Assembly: GCA_958510875.1 (NCBI GenBank)
Contig: OY294069.1
Span: 179,410,868 to 179,474,867, forward strand
Direction: 5' to 3'
From: Endomychus coccineus
Lineage: Eukaryota; Arthropoda; Insecta; Coleoptera; Endomychidae
Length of the DNA: 64,000 nucleotides
In this document: in pieces, positions 21,897 to 33,146 of the stretch
How positions within the stretch are numbered: the first letter of the stretch is position 1
How the letters are laid out: every line of letters starts with the position of its first letter
Notes under the pieces: generated by a model
What the model saw: only the letters and a program-made list of their open reading frames with translations
Told to the model about the DNA's origin: nothing
The model's database searches: none
Position numbers and translations under genes: made by a program

Positions 21897-22975
21897 TCCT
21901 GTATATAAATTCTCGGGAAATAGGTCATACTAGCACATATGCTTATTATTTTCGTTTTACGTACGTTTCGGTCTGAAGACTACCATCAGGAGACGTACTA
22001 TGTCTAAAACCGTATTTCTTAAGACAAATTAAGTATATGAATATGTATCAAGAAACTGCTGCTAAGCTATCTTTTTATAATATACGAACTCATGTCAAAC
22101 AAAGTCTGTATACAACTGGAACAAAAAAAAAGGGAAGTGAAGATGAAGTTGAGGCCAAACTTCTTTAGTAGACCACGAAGTTTTTATTTCTTCACCTGCA
22201 TCATGCCTAATGTTCATATCTAGGAAATTTATGTTTTGTTGACTGTTATTTCATAAGTAAACTGAAGTTTACAGTGGAAATTGTTAAATTTATTAATCAC
22301 GTTCTGAATTTTATCATTGGAAACACACATTAGGCAATCATCTACATACCGCTTGAAGAATACGGGTTGAAAATCCAATGAATTTATGACAGATTCCTCT
22401 AGGCGTTCCATGACTAGGTTAGCAATAGTAACTGAAATAGGAGATCCCATTGCTGTGCCGAATATTTGGCCAAAATATTGCTCATCTTATTGAAAATAAG
22501 TGCATTCTAAACAAAACTTCACTGAATTTATGAATTCAGATTGATCTAGAAATGTGTGAATTTCAATCTCTGCCCAACGTTTATTGATGCTATTCAATGC
22601 CAAAACGTCTGGTATGTTTGTAAATAAAGAAACAACGTCCAAGGAAATTAATAGATGATCTACGAGTACGGATTGATTTTTTATAAATTCATTAAAATGT
22701 CATGAGTCATTCACATAAAATTCAAGGAGGCGCTCGAATATTACTTATAATGGGTCTTGAAGCTATATCACTTTTATGTAGTTTTGGAAGCCCATATATA
22801 AGGTGCCTGTCCATTATGGCGAATTAAATAATTTTTTAATTCAATAGGGATTATCATATTTTGTACAATTTATTTATTAATTTATTCATATCATTTTGTA
22901 CTGATAATGTAGAGCCAAATTTCAATTTCTTGTAAGTTGTTTCATCATTTAATAGATTTCCCATTTTGTCTTACA
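21897..22975 (-). pseudogene. Penelope-like element family A, reverse transcriptase and terminal segment
   Basis: On the minus strand, from 22960 down: KLKFGSTLSVQNDMNK, GLPKLHKSDIAS (near 22780), SLDVVSLFTNIPDVLALNS (near 22650), MGSPISVTIANLVMERLEES and FKRYVDDCLMCVSNDK with the YVDD catalytic pair (22229-22450). These are PLE reverse transcriptase blocks. Below 22200 the GIY-YIG part is missing and the copy passes to its terminal segment at 21897-22090, containing a degenerate hammerhead. Several stops (for example near 22485). Related copies: 32118-33201, 50165-52350 and 61385-62470. Confidence 0.82.
21954..21994 (-). ncRNA. Degenerate hammerhead motif, PLE family A
   Basis: Same layout as the better copy at 50204-50245, but the core reads CTGATGG instead of CTGATGA and stem II is altered. 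GAAACGTACGTA is kept. Probably not active. Confidence 0.5.
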
Positions 22976-22983
22976 CATATTAC

Positions 22984-23025
22984 GTCTTCTGATGATGGTC
23001 GTGAGACCTAAACGTACGTACAGAC
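22984..23025 (+). ncRNA. Hammerhead ribozyme motif, PLE family A, mutated core
   Basis: GTCTT, CTGATGA, stem II GGTC/GACC with GTGA loop, then TAAA in place of GAAA, and ACGTACGTA. The strand after the predicted cut reads CAGAC rather than AAGAC, so stem I is one pair short. It lies in inverted position at the 5' side of the minus-strand PLE copy. The GAAA change should abolish cleavage. Confidence 0.6.
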
Positions 23026-23099
23026 GAAAATACTAAGCATATGTGGTAGTGTGACCTATTTCCCAAGAATTTATATATAATCCTTCATTATTATATTTA

Positions 23100-23560
23100 T
23101 TCATTCAAACCAGGTAACAATAATAAATAACAATGCCATAATATAATATAATATAATTTGTGCAAATTATTATAAAATGCATGGAATTGGTTTTAGACTA
23201 ACACATTATGATCGGAAATTTTGTTCGTAAACGTCTGTACAAGCATCGAACTATAATCATTTATAATAAATTCGATAGTTTGCATTTGTATTCCAATTTT
23301 AGATCTGCGATTTATTTATCAAAACAGGTGACGATCATCAATGTTCGTTAGCGTTAAGAGAAGTAAGATAGATGCATTTCAACGAACAACGTTATTAAAC
23401 GTAAATCCTGAGATACGACGGACCGGCTAGTTGAAGATTGAAGGAAAACATCTCGCTCCTCAGTCGCAATAATTCATTTGTCTACACTAGTATTTCTTAT
23501 CTTAATGCTTTTCAATCAATGAAATTAGATCGAGGAAAAGAGCACTATTACGGTTTTACT
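23100..23560. other. No gene seen
   Basis: AT-rich spacer between PLE family A and family B copies. Confidence 0.4.
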
Positions 23561-23564
23561 TTTT

Positions 23565-24270
23565 TTATAATGTTAATATCAATGATAGGAAGCTGATTAT
23601 CTGTTTCTATTTCGACAGTGAATCTCGTTGGATCAAATTGTCTATTAAGCTTGTACCAAAAGTCATGTGCATCGAAATCTTTACTTGTAATCGCAAAAAT
23701 GTCGTCAACATATCTATACTAAAAAGTGTGAAATAATGTTGCTCCATACATAAAGATATAAGGATCACGTATTCTGTGCAGTTTCTATAGGGGATACTAA
23801 TTTTTGAAAGCCATTTCTTTGGAACATTTATCGACTCACGAATTGGAGTACTTGTAAATAATGAAACAACATCGAATGAAACGAGAGCATCACCAAGCTC
23901 TAGTTTCGAATCTTTTAATTTTGCAATAAGTTACAAAGAATTTTTCACAGACAAACTTTATACGGCTAAATTCCTTCACTAACCGTTTTGCTATGTTATA
24001 CCTAGGACAATCAATGTTTGGAATGATTGATCTCATGGAATTACCCGGTTTACCTCAGGTAAGGAGTACAGTTCAGGAAGATTAGAATTTAAAAGTCTAA
24101 GTTTTTATTTTAAATTATCGGAGATCACAGCTGTACACGATTTTAATGAATTATTGACTAGTTTAACGCATTTTGATAATGGTAAACTGTTCATAGGAAC
24201 CATCATTTAATAAGGTATTCATCGAATTGTAATAATCCTCTTTACCCATAATCACGAGGGAATTTCCCTA
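23565..24270 (-). pseudogene. Penelope-like element family B, reverse transcriptase remnant
   Basis: Minus strand, from 24270 down: GNSLVIMGKEDYYNSMNTL (part of the KADKGNS-V-I-M block), ELYSLPEVN, PNIDCPRYNIAKRLVKEF near 24000, then frames broken until YRYVDDIFAITSKDFDAHDF at about 23710-23660 with YVDD intact, and TDNQLPIIDINIIKK, the FLDI block. A second PLE copy in the opposite direction begins at about 24275. The better preserved plus-strand relative is at 25945-28010. Confidence 0.8.
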
Positions 24271-24274
24271 ATTC

Positions 24275-25065
24275 CCCTTATAGAAGATGGTAATCACTTG
24301 GATTTGCGACATTTACATAGAACCCACTCAAACAAATAGGTTTGTTTGATAGTCTAGTTCATAGATTATTGAACGTCCCTTTGAGCTAGCAAAATTATAA
24401 AAACAAAGTTGAGAAACTTCAGCAAATTGCGTTGGATAATGGTTACCACAAATCTTTGATCAATAATTCAATTTCTAAGCAAAAAAGGAAATTGGAACGT
24501 AGCCAACTAACCAGATTAGAGCCATCACCTTCAAATACTTCAGTAAAATTCGAAAGTTTCACTTCTCATTCTTCAGTAATTAATAAATTCCATAGTTTGT
24601 TTTCTAAATTCCCAATACGTTTATAGATGTACCTAAGAATAAGGTAAAACTCAGTATAGGCAACACCTTTGATAAAGTTCCCAATTTAGACAAATCCGGG
24701 ATTCACAAAATCAATTGTGGGTTGTGTTCAAAATACTATGTTCGTCAAACTAGAAGGAACATTATTTTAACTCGTTATAAGAAAGATATTGCTCATATAA
24801 AGAAAAATACCACCATTTCTCAAGAAAGCAATTCATTGAATTCCAATTCATCTCCAGCTGAGGGTAACCCATTGTTTACATTATTATCCCCAAATATTAT
24901 TTAAACAGACACATTTTGATTTATAATCTGGTTTACTCTGATGATGGCTACTTGGTAGGGAAGGTCCTCGTAGTATTTTTAGTGGATAAAGGTGATTATT
25001 TTCTATCAATAGTGTTATAATATATCCACAGTGTGAACTCTTTATAGTTTATTTGTTTGGATAGA
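24275..25065 (+). pseudogene. Penelope-like element family B, C-terminal part with GIY-YIG and terminal segment
   Basis: Starts at IEDGNHLDLR, the end of the RT, then a connector, then with shifts DVPKNKVKLSIGNTFDKVPN and the GIY-YIG endonuclease piece: CGLCSKYYVRQTRRNIILTR (24716-24775) and RYKKDIAHIKKN. Y-x-x-x-x-(G/R)QT-RR is the YIG-side motif, with YVGQT changed to YVRQT. It ends in the terminal segment with a hammerhead core at 24932-24975. GIY-YIG nicks target DNA in PLE insertion. Dead by several frameshifts. Confidence 0.8.
24932..24975 (+). ncRNA. Hammerhead motif, PLE family B
   Basis: TTTACT, CTGATGA, then stem II GGCTAC with TTG loop and GTAG. GCCGAAA is decayed to GGGAA and part of the stem I return strand is lost compared with the copy at 25838-25885. 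Likely inactive. Confidence 0.6.
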
Positions 25066-25069
25066 TTGA

Positions 25070-25805
25070 GGGTCCGCTCAATTGATTTTCTTGCTTAAGG
25101 CTCCGAAGGGGTCTTGCTACTCCATTGGTGATGTATACGTCAATGATGTAAATTCGTTTGTTGTTTCGACATCAACGATTTTATGTACGTGATATTCTGA
25201 ATGCTCCAAATATTATATAAACGTAACCCAGCTTTTATTTGCGTTACATGAAGAAAACGTAACAAATATGACCCCTGAAATAATTTGCCACGAGAAATAT
25301 TCAAATTAACTCATATTCAAATTGATTCGGCTCCAATTGGTAAGTGTATAATTAAACTCCAATTGTACAAATATAAAGTAAAATTTCTCGATCGCAATTG
25401 CCGCAGTGACACTTATTCAAAAGTTGGGAGGTGCGCGTTGCCAGGGAAATTTGAATTTAAGCAAATAACAAATTAAGATTCCTGTACTGTAAACTTTCCT
25501 GATCACCAATTCTCAAATTATATTAGCGAAATGGAGTGATTGGAATCTGTATCTCATGAAGTGCAATCAACTGTAACGGGCCAGTCAATAGTTTCATTTG
25601 TTTTACACCATAAAGAACATGTAAATATTGGTAATTTTGCTTTACGTGGAGTCGTACCTCTTCAACAGAAGCTCTAAAAATTCACAAACTAATGGAGTGT
25701 CTTCCATGAAAACCATCGAATTTCCCTGGACACCAAGCAGTCTAGTTTTGATATCATTCGGCTCTTATTCTAGTGAATATTTACTCTATTACACTATTGA
25801 TAAGG
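25070..25805. other. No gene seen
   Basis: Two short frames (25285-25476 and 25628-25810) have no known motif. The second overlaps the PLE terminus. Confidence 0.4.
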
Positions 25806-25942
25806 AATAATTACCCTTATCCACTAAAAATACTATTGAAGTACTGAGGAACTTTCGGCTACCAAGTAGCCATCATCAGAGTAAACTAAATTATAAATCA
25901 AAATGTGCCTGATTAAATACTATTTGAGGATAATAATATCAG
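25806..25942 (-). mobile_element. Penelope-like family B terminal segment, inverted
   Basis: Reverse copy of the terminus seen at 24880-25030, from the ACACATTTTGATTTATAATC-like stretch through the hammerhead to ATTTTTAGTGGATAAGGGT. It abuts, head-to-head, the plus-strand PLE starting at about 25945. Such inverted terminal pieces at the 5' side are characteristic of PLE copies. Confidence 0.8.
25838..25885 (-). ncRNA. Hammerhead ribozyme motif, PLE family B, intact core
   Basis: Minus strand: stem I strand TACT, core CTGATGA, stem II GGCTAC/GTAGCC (six perfect pairs, TTG loop), GAAA, then AG-TTC-CT forming a two-pair stem III, C at the cleavage position, and AGTA pairing back with TACT. All conserved core bases are present. 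The predicted cut is after CTC, between 25846 and 25845. A single extra U lies between the core and stem II, also seen in family A. Confidence 0.75.
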
Positions 25943-25944
25943 TT

Positions 25945-28010
25945 ACAATAAAACAGAAATGAGTTTGTTGGATAAAGTCTTAAATTTTGCAATTGATTCT
26001 AAGAAATTACATACGGATGATTTAATTAATGATATTGAGAACATGATTTGGTCTCTCAACTTTCAAGATAAAGCTGTTTATTCGTTACAAGTGCGAAATA
26101 GTTCTTGAACATTCAAATAAATCATATAAAAGTTCATCCACTAACTTTAATAATATCTGTAAATCATTGAAAGGAAAAGACTGTTATTACTTGAAAGCAG
26201 ACAAGGGAAATTCCCTCGTGATTATGGACAGAGAGGATTGTCACAATTCGATAGACACCTCATCAAATGATGGTCCATATGAACAGATTACCATGAATTC
26301 GTTATCAAAATACGTTAAACTAGTCAATAATTCATTAAAATAGTGTACAGCTTTAATCTCCGATAATTTAAAATAAAAACTTAGACTTCCAAATCCTCAT
26401 TTTCCTATAAGCTGAATTGCTTATCTAAGATTCATAAACCAGGTAATTCCATGATACCAATCATTTAAAATATAAATTGTCCTACGCATAACACAGCAAA
26501 ATAGTTAGTGGAGGAATTTAGCAACTTCCAAGCCGCACCAAGTTTGTCTGTGAAAAATTTGTTGGAATTTATTGCGAAATTGAAAGATTCCAAACTCGTT
26601 TCTCGTTTCATTTGATGTTGTTTCACTATAAATGGCTCAATAAAAATCTATTAATATTAAATCTAAATAAGACTGTATGCGTACCTTTTACATCATATGA
26701 GAATAACTTACCAACATTTAGCGAAACAATTTTACATGATAACAATTGTCTATAAACAGATGATAACTGTGATTGTGATAAATTGAAGATATCTTATTAG
26801 TGTAAATATCTTGGTCTAACAACAGACTCACACCTAAGATGGAATAATCATATTGTAACATTAGTCATGTCTTTTAAGAAATAAAGTCATTTCTAAAAAT
26901 AAATGAACTGAAAAATGTGTACTATTCTCTTACACAATCATTATTACAGTATAGTATAATAGGCTGGGGTGGACCACTCAAAAATAAAATCCTAAAAATT
27001 ATATTTAATAAAAATAGGAACTTTTCTACTAAACTACTCTATGAAGAAACAAAATTTTGCAATATCAGACAGTTACACATTGAATCTGTGTTAATCTTCT
27101 CATTCCCCAATATTCATAATTTAAATACAATCTCACATACTTATCATAACAGAAAAAAATCAAACTCAGATTTAATAGTTCCCAAAGCACATAAAACCAT
27201 AGGTCAAAGATCAGCAAATTACTTAGCTCTACGATTTTTCAACGTCCTTCCTCAAAATAATATGAAAATACATATATCTACTTTTGTCAAGTTTAAAAAT
27301 TAATTCATATAAACTACCAAACTATCGAACTATCCACAAATACTCCAATCCCTGAGTCGATAAACATTCTGAAGAAATGGCTTTCAAATATTGATATCCC
27401 CGATAGAAACTACACAGAATACGTGATCCTTACTTCTTTATGTAAGCAGCAAAATTATTCCACTCCCAACAAATATTACTATAAACGAACAAAAGGATGT
27501 GCAATGGGCAATTCACTCTCTACTTTTTGTTTAATATTGTCCTAACCGAACTCGAAACCTCCTTAAAATAAAAATTGAATCAGTTCCCAAAAGTTTGTTA
27601 TAGATATGTTGAAGACATTTTCGCGATTACAAGTAAAGATTTTGACTTACATAACTTTTTGAATACGCTTAATAGCCTGAGTTCAACTGTCAAAATAGAA
27701 ACAGATAATCACCTTCCTTTCCTTGATATTAACATTATAAAAGATGGAACTCACTTGGATTTCGACATATACAGAAAACTCACTCAAACAAATAAGTATA
27801 CCCCGGTGGATTCAGCTACACCATTTATGTATAAAATAGTTCCAATAGTCTAGTTTATAGATTATTGAACGTGTCTTTGAGCCCGCAAAATTATAACAAC
27901 TAAGTTGAGAAACTTCAGCAAATTCCGTTGGACAATAGTTACCACAAATCTGAGATCTCCTTCTAAGTTTAATCATCTATAATTCCGAGCTCAAACCGTT
28001 ACTAAGATTA
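25945..28010 (+). pseudogene. Penelope-like element family B, reverse transcriptase split by a LINE
   Basis: Opens with NEMSLLDKVLNFAID and IENMIWSLNF, then YYLKADKGNSLVIMDRED at about 26190, SKIHKPGN near 26430, and RFI-FDVVSL at 26605-26626, where it is cut by a LINE. It resumes at about 27326 with TNTPIPESINILKKWLSNID, then KGCAMGNSLS, YRYVEDIFAITSKDFDLHNF (catalytic YVDD changed to YVED) and HLPFLDINIIKDGTHLDFDI. The frame is lost after 27853 and no GIY-YIG follows. Apart from the insertion, several shifts and stops are present. Reverse transcribes its own RNA in living relatives. Confidence 0.85.
26627..27325 (+). mobile_element. LINE fragment nested in the PLE reverse transcriptase
   Basis: Translation gives KWLNKNLLILNLNKTVCVPF, CKYLGLTTDSHLRWNNHI, then the open frame 26917-27303 with LTQSLLQYSIIGWGGPL, FSTKLLYEETKFCNIRQLHI and GQRSANYLALRFFNVLP. 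This is the C-terminal third of a jockey/CR1-type LINE reverse transcriptase. PLE codons FDVVSL on the left and TNTPIPES on the right are consecutive in the family, so the borders are set within a few bases. CACTAT/ACTATC words at the borders may be the target duplication. No poly-A tail. Confidence 0.82.
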
Positions 28011-28014
28011 TTCA

Positions 28015-28545
28015 AGCTATTAGACATAGTCACGTATATAACGTTACACATTCTATATCATGAAAAATCCCAAATAAAATCTGTATCAGTTCTAGTGTTA
28101 TTCCACTATAAATAGATCTATGCATTGCAATGTTCATTCATATTATTTCCTTGGGCCCACGATAACGGTTTCTATACGAAGCTCTTTTGATATTAATGAT
28201 GCTCATACAGTTGATACACAACAATACAAGTCCATGCAACTGTAGAAGTACTTATAAATTCAAGCTATACTAAAGCTACGGTTACCGAATAGAAAACAAG
28301 ACATCAAGGATATAAAATCATATTGAAGTTTTCTGTTTGTACTATTTTTGTGACAGTACAGTAGGAAGTAATGTTGACAACATACATTCTAGAGCAGATA
28401 TTTTATTATATTTAGAAACGTATTTTATTGAAGGAATTTGTATTTATTCAATTGACAAACCTATTATATTTTTAATGTTAAATAATATTATATGACAAGT
28501 TAACAAATTATGATGGCATACTCAATTTCAAAACCTATTTTACAT
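28015..28545. other. No gene seen
   Basis: AT-rich, no recognisable frame. Confidence 0.4.
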
Positions 28546-28548
28546 ATT

Positions 28549-28790
28549 CTATTCGGTTATTGTCCATAGGACATATTCTACATCCTCGCATCTATTTTTT
28601 TCATACTCTGACTGCATGAAAGGGAAACCTATATTGTTCGAAGAACATCGTGTGAGCCAGCAGTGGAAGAGATAGGCATTCCTATTTTTCTTGAAGGTTT
28701 GGAGGTTATACGCATAGAGAAAGACCTCATTAGGTGAAGAGTTCCAAAGATTCGCATTGAACATATCCTCATTGGTGTCCACGTATATTC
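28549..28790 (-). pseudogene. LINE C-terminal tail fragment
   Basis: Minus-strand frame NLWNSSPNEVFLYAYNLQTF then KKNRNAYLFHCWL. The W-x-x-(L/S)P and YNLQTFK words recur at the end of the LINE pieces at 10000 and 34480-35040, so all belong to one jockey-like family. Confidence 0.65.
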
Positions 28791-28799
28791 GTTTCCGCT

Positions 28800-29335
28800 T
28801 TGCTTGAATTAGGTGCTTGCATTTGACCCAGCGCGTTCACCATTTTGCAAATAGCAAAATAAATAGCGTCTACGAATTTATTAAAAAAATTACTACAAAT
28901 TTTAACAGAACATTGCAAATTTGAGCTAAAAATTGGCATACAAAATCCTAACGATCTTGTCGACAGAATTAAAGATTTTACCTTACCACCCAATAGTAAA
29001 TTTATATCGTTTGATGACACTAACGTCTTTCCTAGTATACCTCCGGGAGAAACATTAGGTACTGATAACCCCAAAGTATCTCGGAAAAAAGTCCCACAAA
29101 TATTGTTCTAATACAAGAGATATTACGCACTCTCAAATTATGTCTTTCTCATAATTATTTTCAAATCAATAACAATGTGTATACTACTCAAGAACGATTC
29201 CCTCTTTCTTAATCTCGATTTTAATATTTTTTGAAGAATAAACCATAGTTTGTAAAACCATTGTTTGATAAAGCCACCGTGTGGTGAAACATGTCAAGTT
29301 TAGTTTAATTAAAGCGAAGTTTGTGAAAATTTATT
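28800..29335 (+). pseudogene. Third Penelope-like remnant (family C)
   Basis: Plus-strand pieces FISFDDTNVFPSIPPGE at about 29003-29052 fit the SFDV-x-SLFP/TNIP block of PLE reverse transcriptase, with KDFTLPPNSK before and a decayed stretch NDSLFLNLDFNIF after. The 3' side at 29255-29300 (TTGATAAAGCCACCGTG then TGGTGAAACATGTC) looks like a decayed hammerhead region. The YVDD and GIY-YIG parts are missing. The family differs from A and B in sequence. Confidence 0.55.
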
Positions 29336-29339
29336 CTTT

Positions 29340-30466
29340 CATTTTCAGAAAGTAAGCTCCAAAACCATCCAAAGACTTTTATCAATTGAATCTTTAAGAC
29401 TGTTCTTCTGATAGGTGATTAAGTGTTAGGAATGTGAGCAGCATTTTTGGCATTCTTTCGTGAATAATTACAGACGGACAATGATAATACTCGGTTAAGA
29501 ATAGAACTATTAGTTAGCACTCAATTCTTTCAAAAGCTTATTATCACCAATGGTAACAATTTCTTACGTACAGAAAGCGAAAGCATAGTAGACTAATTTC
29601 ATGAGTCGTAAGTATACACTCTCTCCGTCTCTTCTCCTTTGTGACCACTTCAACGAACTTAGACTATCAATGATATGTTACTAAAGTAGTAATTGGTTTA
29701 TGGACTAACAAAAACGGAACTAATGGAACAGACCTTGAGATAATTTGAACTGTTAGCTGTTTACATAATGTCCTCCCTGCGTGAGGTCGTTTCCGACATT
29801 GAGAGGGATGTTGCCAACTGCAATCACGTATAGTTTAATCCTCACTGTAACAAACATGAGATAATGGAATTAGATGGATCAGTGAGAGTAAATAGAAATA
29901 AATAAAATAAATAGATATCGATTTATAGCGTCCAATGAAGTATGTAAATGCAGGTAGAAAACAAATAATTTGACTTGTTTATACGTGTACATAAGCAATC
30001 TATATATTGCACTAATAAAAAAATATATACCTTGAATCCAACAAATATCACCTGAAATAGTTCAAGTTTACTCAAGCGCTCCATGCCGCACACTCCGAAA
30101 CTATCGCAAATGGTATACACTGTTACCAATTTCAATCTCTATCGCACCCACAAAACAACATATGCACTCTACATCGAACCGTGTAATTAGCGCCCTCAGC
30201 TTCCAAAACATATTCATACAAAATTTCATTTTAAAGTTCCCAGTAGTTTGAGGCAATCGTAAAAATTTTTTTTATCAACACCTTGTATCTTGAATACGGA
30301 TGCCGTTACGGAAATTTTTCATCAAGAAAACCCCAGTTATTTTACAGTGTTCTACCTATCCTAGCAACGGGGCCACCTTTTTTTGAAACACCCTGTAGTT
30401 GAAATTCTGTTTCATTGTATTTATCATTATCATTATGTGGAAATCCGATATTTTTTTTTGTTTCAG
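29340..30466. other. No gene seen
   Basis: No supported frame. ACACCTTGTATC near 30284 and ACACCCTGTAG near 30389 resemble mariner-like TIR ends, but a proper pair was not established. Confidence 0.4.
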
Positions 30467-30644
30467 AAAGTGCCTGCATAGATTATGAAAATGACTTCTA
30501 TCAAATTCAAAGTAACTCGGGAGGATTCCGGTTTGAGCAATGCGTCGGCCGTTTCGAACGTTAACTTTTCGAGTAATCTGTCCGGTGGTGATTTCCTCAC
30601 TCCACATTCGTTGGCTCCAAGGCATTCGTTAACATCAGTCAGCG
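30467..30644 (+). CDS. Candidate first coding exon, unknown protein
   Basis: A strong acceptor (T-run then TTTCAG at 30461-30466) is followed by ATG at 30485 and 53 open codons up to GTAAGT at 30645-30650, a consensus donor. Base composition is coding-like and less AT-rich than the surroundings. The peptide is Ser/Asn-rich: MKMTSIKFKVTRED, GLSNASAVSNVNFSSN, LAPRHSLTSVS. No domain recognised. The frame stays open past the donor to 30787, but that part looks like read-through. Exon ends in phase 1. The next exon was not found with certainty; the one at 36777 does not give a convincing joined frame. Confidence 0.5.
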
Positions 30645-31040
30645 GTAAGTGTACCAATTCAAAGCTCAACAAAGTTCAACAGTTATCTAACCGATCGGAA
30701 AATGTAGGTCTGGCCCAGCCCCGACAACATCCGGTTAATGCTGCAAACTGCCAGAGAAATATCCATGAACCCTTTTCAGGTATCTAGTCGCCGAAGATGT
30801 TTTATTGATCTTTATTTTGTTTTAAGCGGGGATGTGGAATTCGTATGTGATCAGGAGTGTGCCTTATTCATATTTTCATACGTTCTTGAGTAACGAATAT
30901 CAATAAATATGTTTTAGTTATTAAGATTTAAAGTTGTTCGGTACTTTGAGTTTTGATTTAAAATCATCTAATTGTTCTATAAATATGCAACCCTCAATAC
31001 ATGTAAACTATAGGTTATGATAGGGAAGGCAACGTAAAGC

Positions 31041-31766
31041 CAGGACCGGATTAACACTATGAGGGGCCCTAAGCACAACAGATTTTGGGGGTCCCTCCCC
31101 CCCCTTTTTTATCTTTATTCATAGAATAAAATAATTTGTAGAGTAATATAATGCTCTATATCGTGGAGAAGGTTATTGCCAGGAAAATAAGTACATAAAT
31201 GAATATTTACACTATTAGTACGTCTTCTTAATTTGTATATTATCAATGCGTAACTACATTAATCACTTTTACAATTGCACTTTTGGAAACTCATCCGCTG
31301 AATCATTCGCTTATATCTAACTGACTTAGAACAATCCTTTCCTGCACTTTCTAGTTGCAAAATCTTTTATCAGGTCATCAAAATTGATTCGACGCAAAAC
31401 ATCAGCTTCCATGCACAGTAGTGCAAGCGAGTCTAACCTATCCTGTCGCATATTTGTCCTCAAAGGGTTTTTAATGCGTTGTAACTTGCCACTGCACTGC
31501 ACTTCCAAGATGAAGAGTAGTTATAAGCGCGAATTATTCGCCTTTAATACAAAATCAACTAATTCTTGACTACTTTTAGAAATTACCAGTCGTTAGGCAT
31601 ACGCAAACTTTTATATTCCAGTAATTTCTTTACTTCGTTATTTTTTCCCAGAAAAATTATCATTATTAGTTTTTTAATTTTTAATTTTTACAATTTCCGC
31701 GGGGCCCCCAAAATGTCGGGGCCCTAAGCTATAGCTTAGTCAAGCGTATGCTATAATCCAGCACTG
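31041..31766 (-). mobile_element. Non-autonomous hAT element with 8-bp target duplication
   Basis: Left end CAGGACCGGATTAA at 31041 and right end (inverse) CAGTGCTGGATTAT at 31766 are imperfect inverted repeats, followed inwards by GGGGCCC-rich stretches on both sides. CGTAAAGC is repeated directly outside (31033-31040 and 31767-31774). 726 bp. It holds only the end of a transposase. Confidence 0.92.
31326..31508 (-). pseudogene. hAT transposase dimerisation-domain fragment
   Basis: Minus frame: GKLQRIKNPLRTNMRQDRLD, SLALLCMEADVLRRINFDDL, IKDFATRKCRKGLF. This is the last part of hAT transposases (SxLK-IKN-LR-x-M-xx-RL). The 60-codon frame has no catalytic part. Differs from the transposase at 18404-18895. 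Confidence 0.8.
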
Positions 31767-32191
31767 CGTAAAGCTCAAGGTAGAACCCATTATTGTTCCT
31801 AACGTGAATGAAAATATTGCAATATAAGACATATCATTCATTGGTACAAAAATCTAGAACATTAAAACAAACTTTCAAATAATCTACTGACCAAAAATAT
31901 ATAAAGATTTAGAAAAATAACCTTAACGCTTCGAGTTTCGAAATCGGAATTGAAATGAATTTCCTGCGTCCTAACCACTTCGGTCACAACCGTTATATCA
32001 ACAGTTAGTTCGTTCGCCGCTAGTAGCCATCATACTTACTTGCCATGCGCGCAGCTTCGATGTGTGACATATATTTATAACTAGAAAAATACGGTTGTCC
32101 TTACGTTTCAATAAAGATTCTTGACCCAGGTATGAATTATATAAAAATTCTCGGGAAATAGGTCACACTAACACATATGTTTATTATTTTC

Positions 32192-32233
32192 GTCTTTACG
32201 CACGTTTTGGTCTCACGACCATCATCAGAAGAC
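32192..32233 (-). ncRNA. Hammerhead motif, PLE family A, inverted arm
   Basis: Minus strand: GTCTT, CTGATGA, stem II GGTC/GACC, then AAAA in place of GAAA, ACGTGCGTA and AAGAC. Stem I pairs perfectly (GTCTT with AAGAC). The GAAA change probably abolishes activity. Confidence 0.6.
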
Positions 32234-33104
32234 TTATTATGTCCAAATCGGGATTTCTTAAAACTAATTGTATTAGCAATTTTAATCAAAAATGCCCACG
32301 TCGCCGAAACGAACAGAAACACGAATAATCGAAATTTCAACACATCAATGTTATAAGTATAATATATCAAGAATCCACTGTTTAGTAGTATTCTTATAAC
32401 ATACGAACTCATGTCAAGGAAATCAATGAACGACTGAAAACAAGAACATTACGTTCAAGTATCTACTTTCGAACCATGTATGGTCATAAGTATAGCATGA
32501 GAAACAAACATTTTGAAAATCTCACCTCCCTTGCTAAGCACTGCTTCGATTATAACCATCAATTTGATTACTAAAATGTTGATATTTTGACTAAGGAAAC
32601 CAATTATTATAAATGATCTATTCTGGAGATGATTCATATAAAACGTGACTCCAAATCTGTAAATCATAGGATAGATATTCAGACATTAAGTCAGATGTAT
32701 ACTAACTTAATTAATTAAGACTCTTGTAAATTCCTACATGCGAATTTATGATGTTAAAATATATCTAAGGTAGAATGTCAAAAAAGTATTTCCGCTAAGG
32801 TCTGACAACCTTTTTCTATTACTTCATGAATCTTAACATCTGGTTCGAAAGTAGATACTTGAACGTAACGTTCTTGTTTTTAGTCGTTCATAAACTTCGT
32901 TGATATGAGTTCGTATGTTATAAGAATACTACTAAACAGTGGATTTTTGATAAATCGTACTTATAACATTGATGTGTTGAAATTTCGAATATTCGTGTTT
33001 CTGTTCCTTTCGGCGGTGTGGGCATTTCTAAGTGAAATTGGTGCGATAAGGACCCTTTGTGCTAATACAATTAGTTTGAAGAAATCCCGTTTTAGACATA
33101 ATAA

Positions 33105-33146
33105 GTCTTTTGATGATGGGCGTGAGACCGAAGCGTGCCTAAAGAC
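33105..33146 (+). ncRNA. Hammerhead motif, PLE family A, 3' end
   Basis: GTCTT, then TTGATGA for CTGATGA, stem II GGGC/GACC with one weak pair, GAAG for GAAA, and CTAAAGAC with stem I kept. Decayed copy of the 50204-50245 motif. Confidence 0.55.

Noticed and set aside
25285..25476. 63-codon frame as a gene
   Set aside because: No motif, no splice or promoter signal, lies between PLE fragments.
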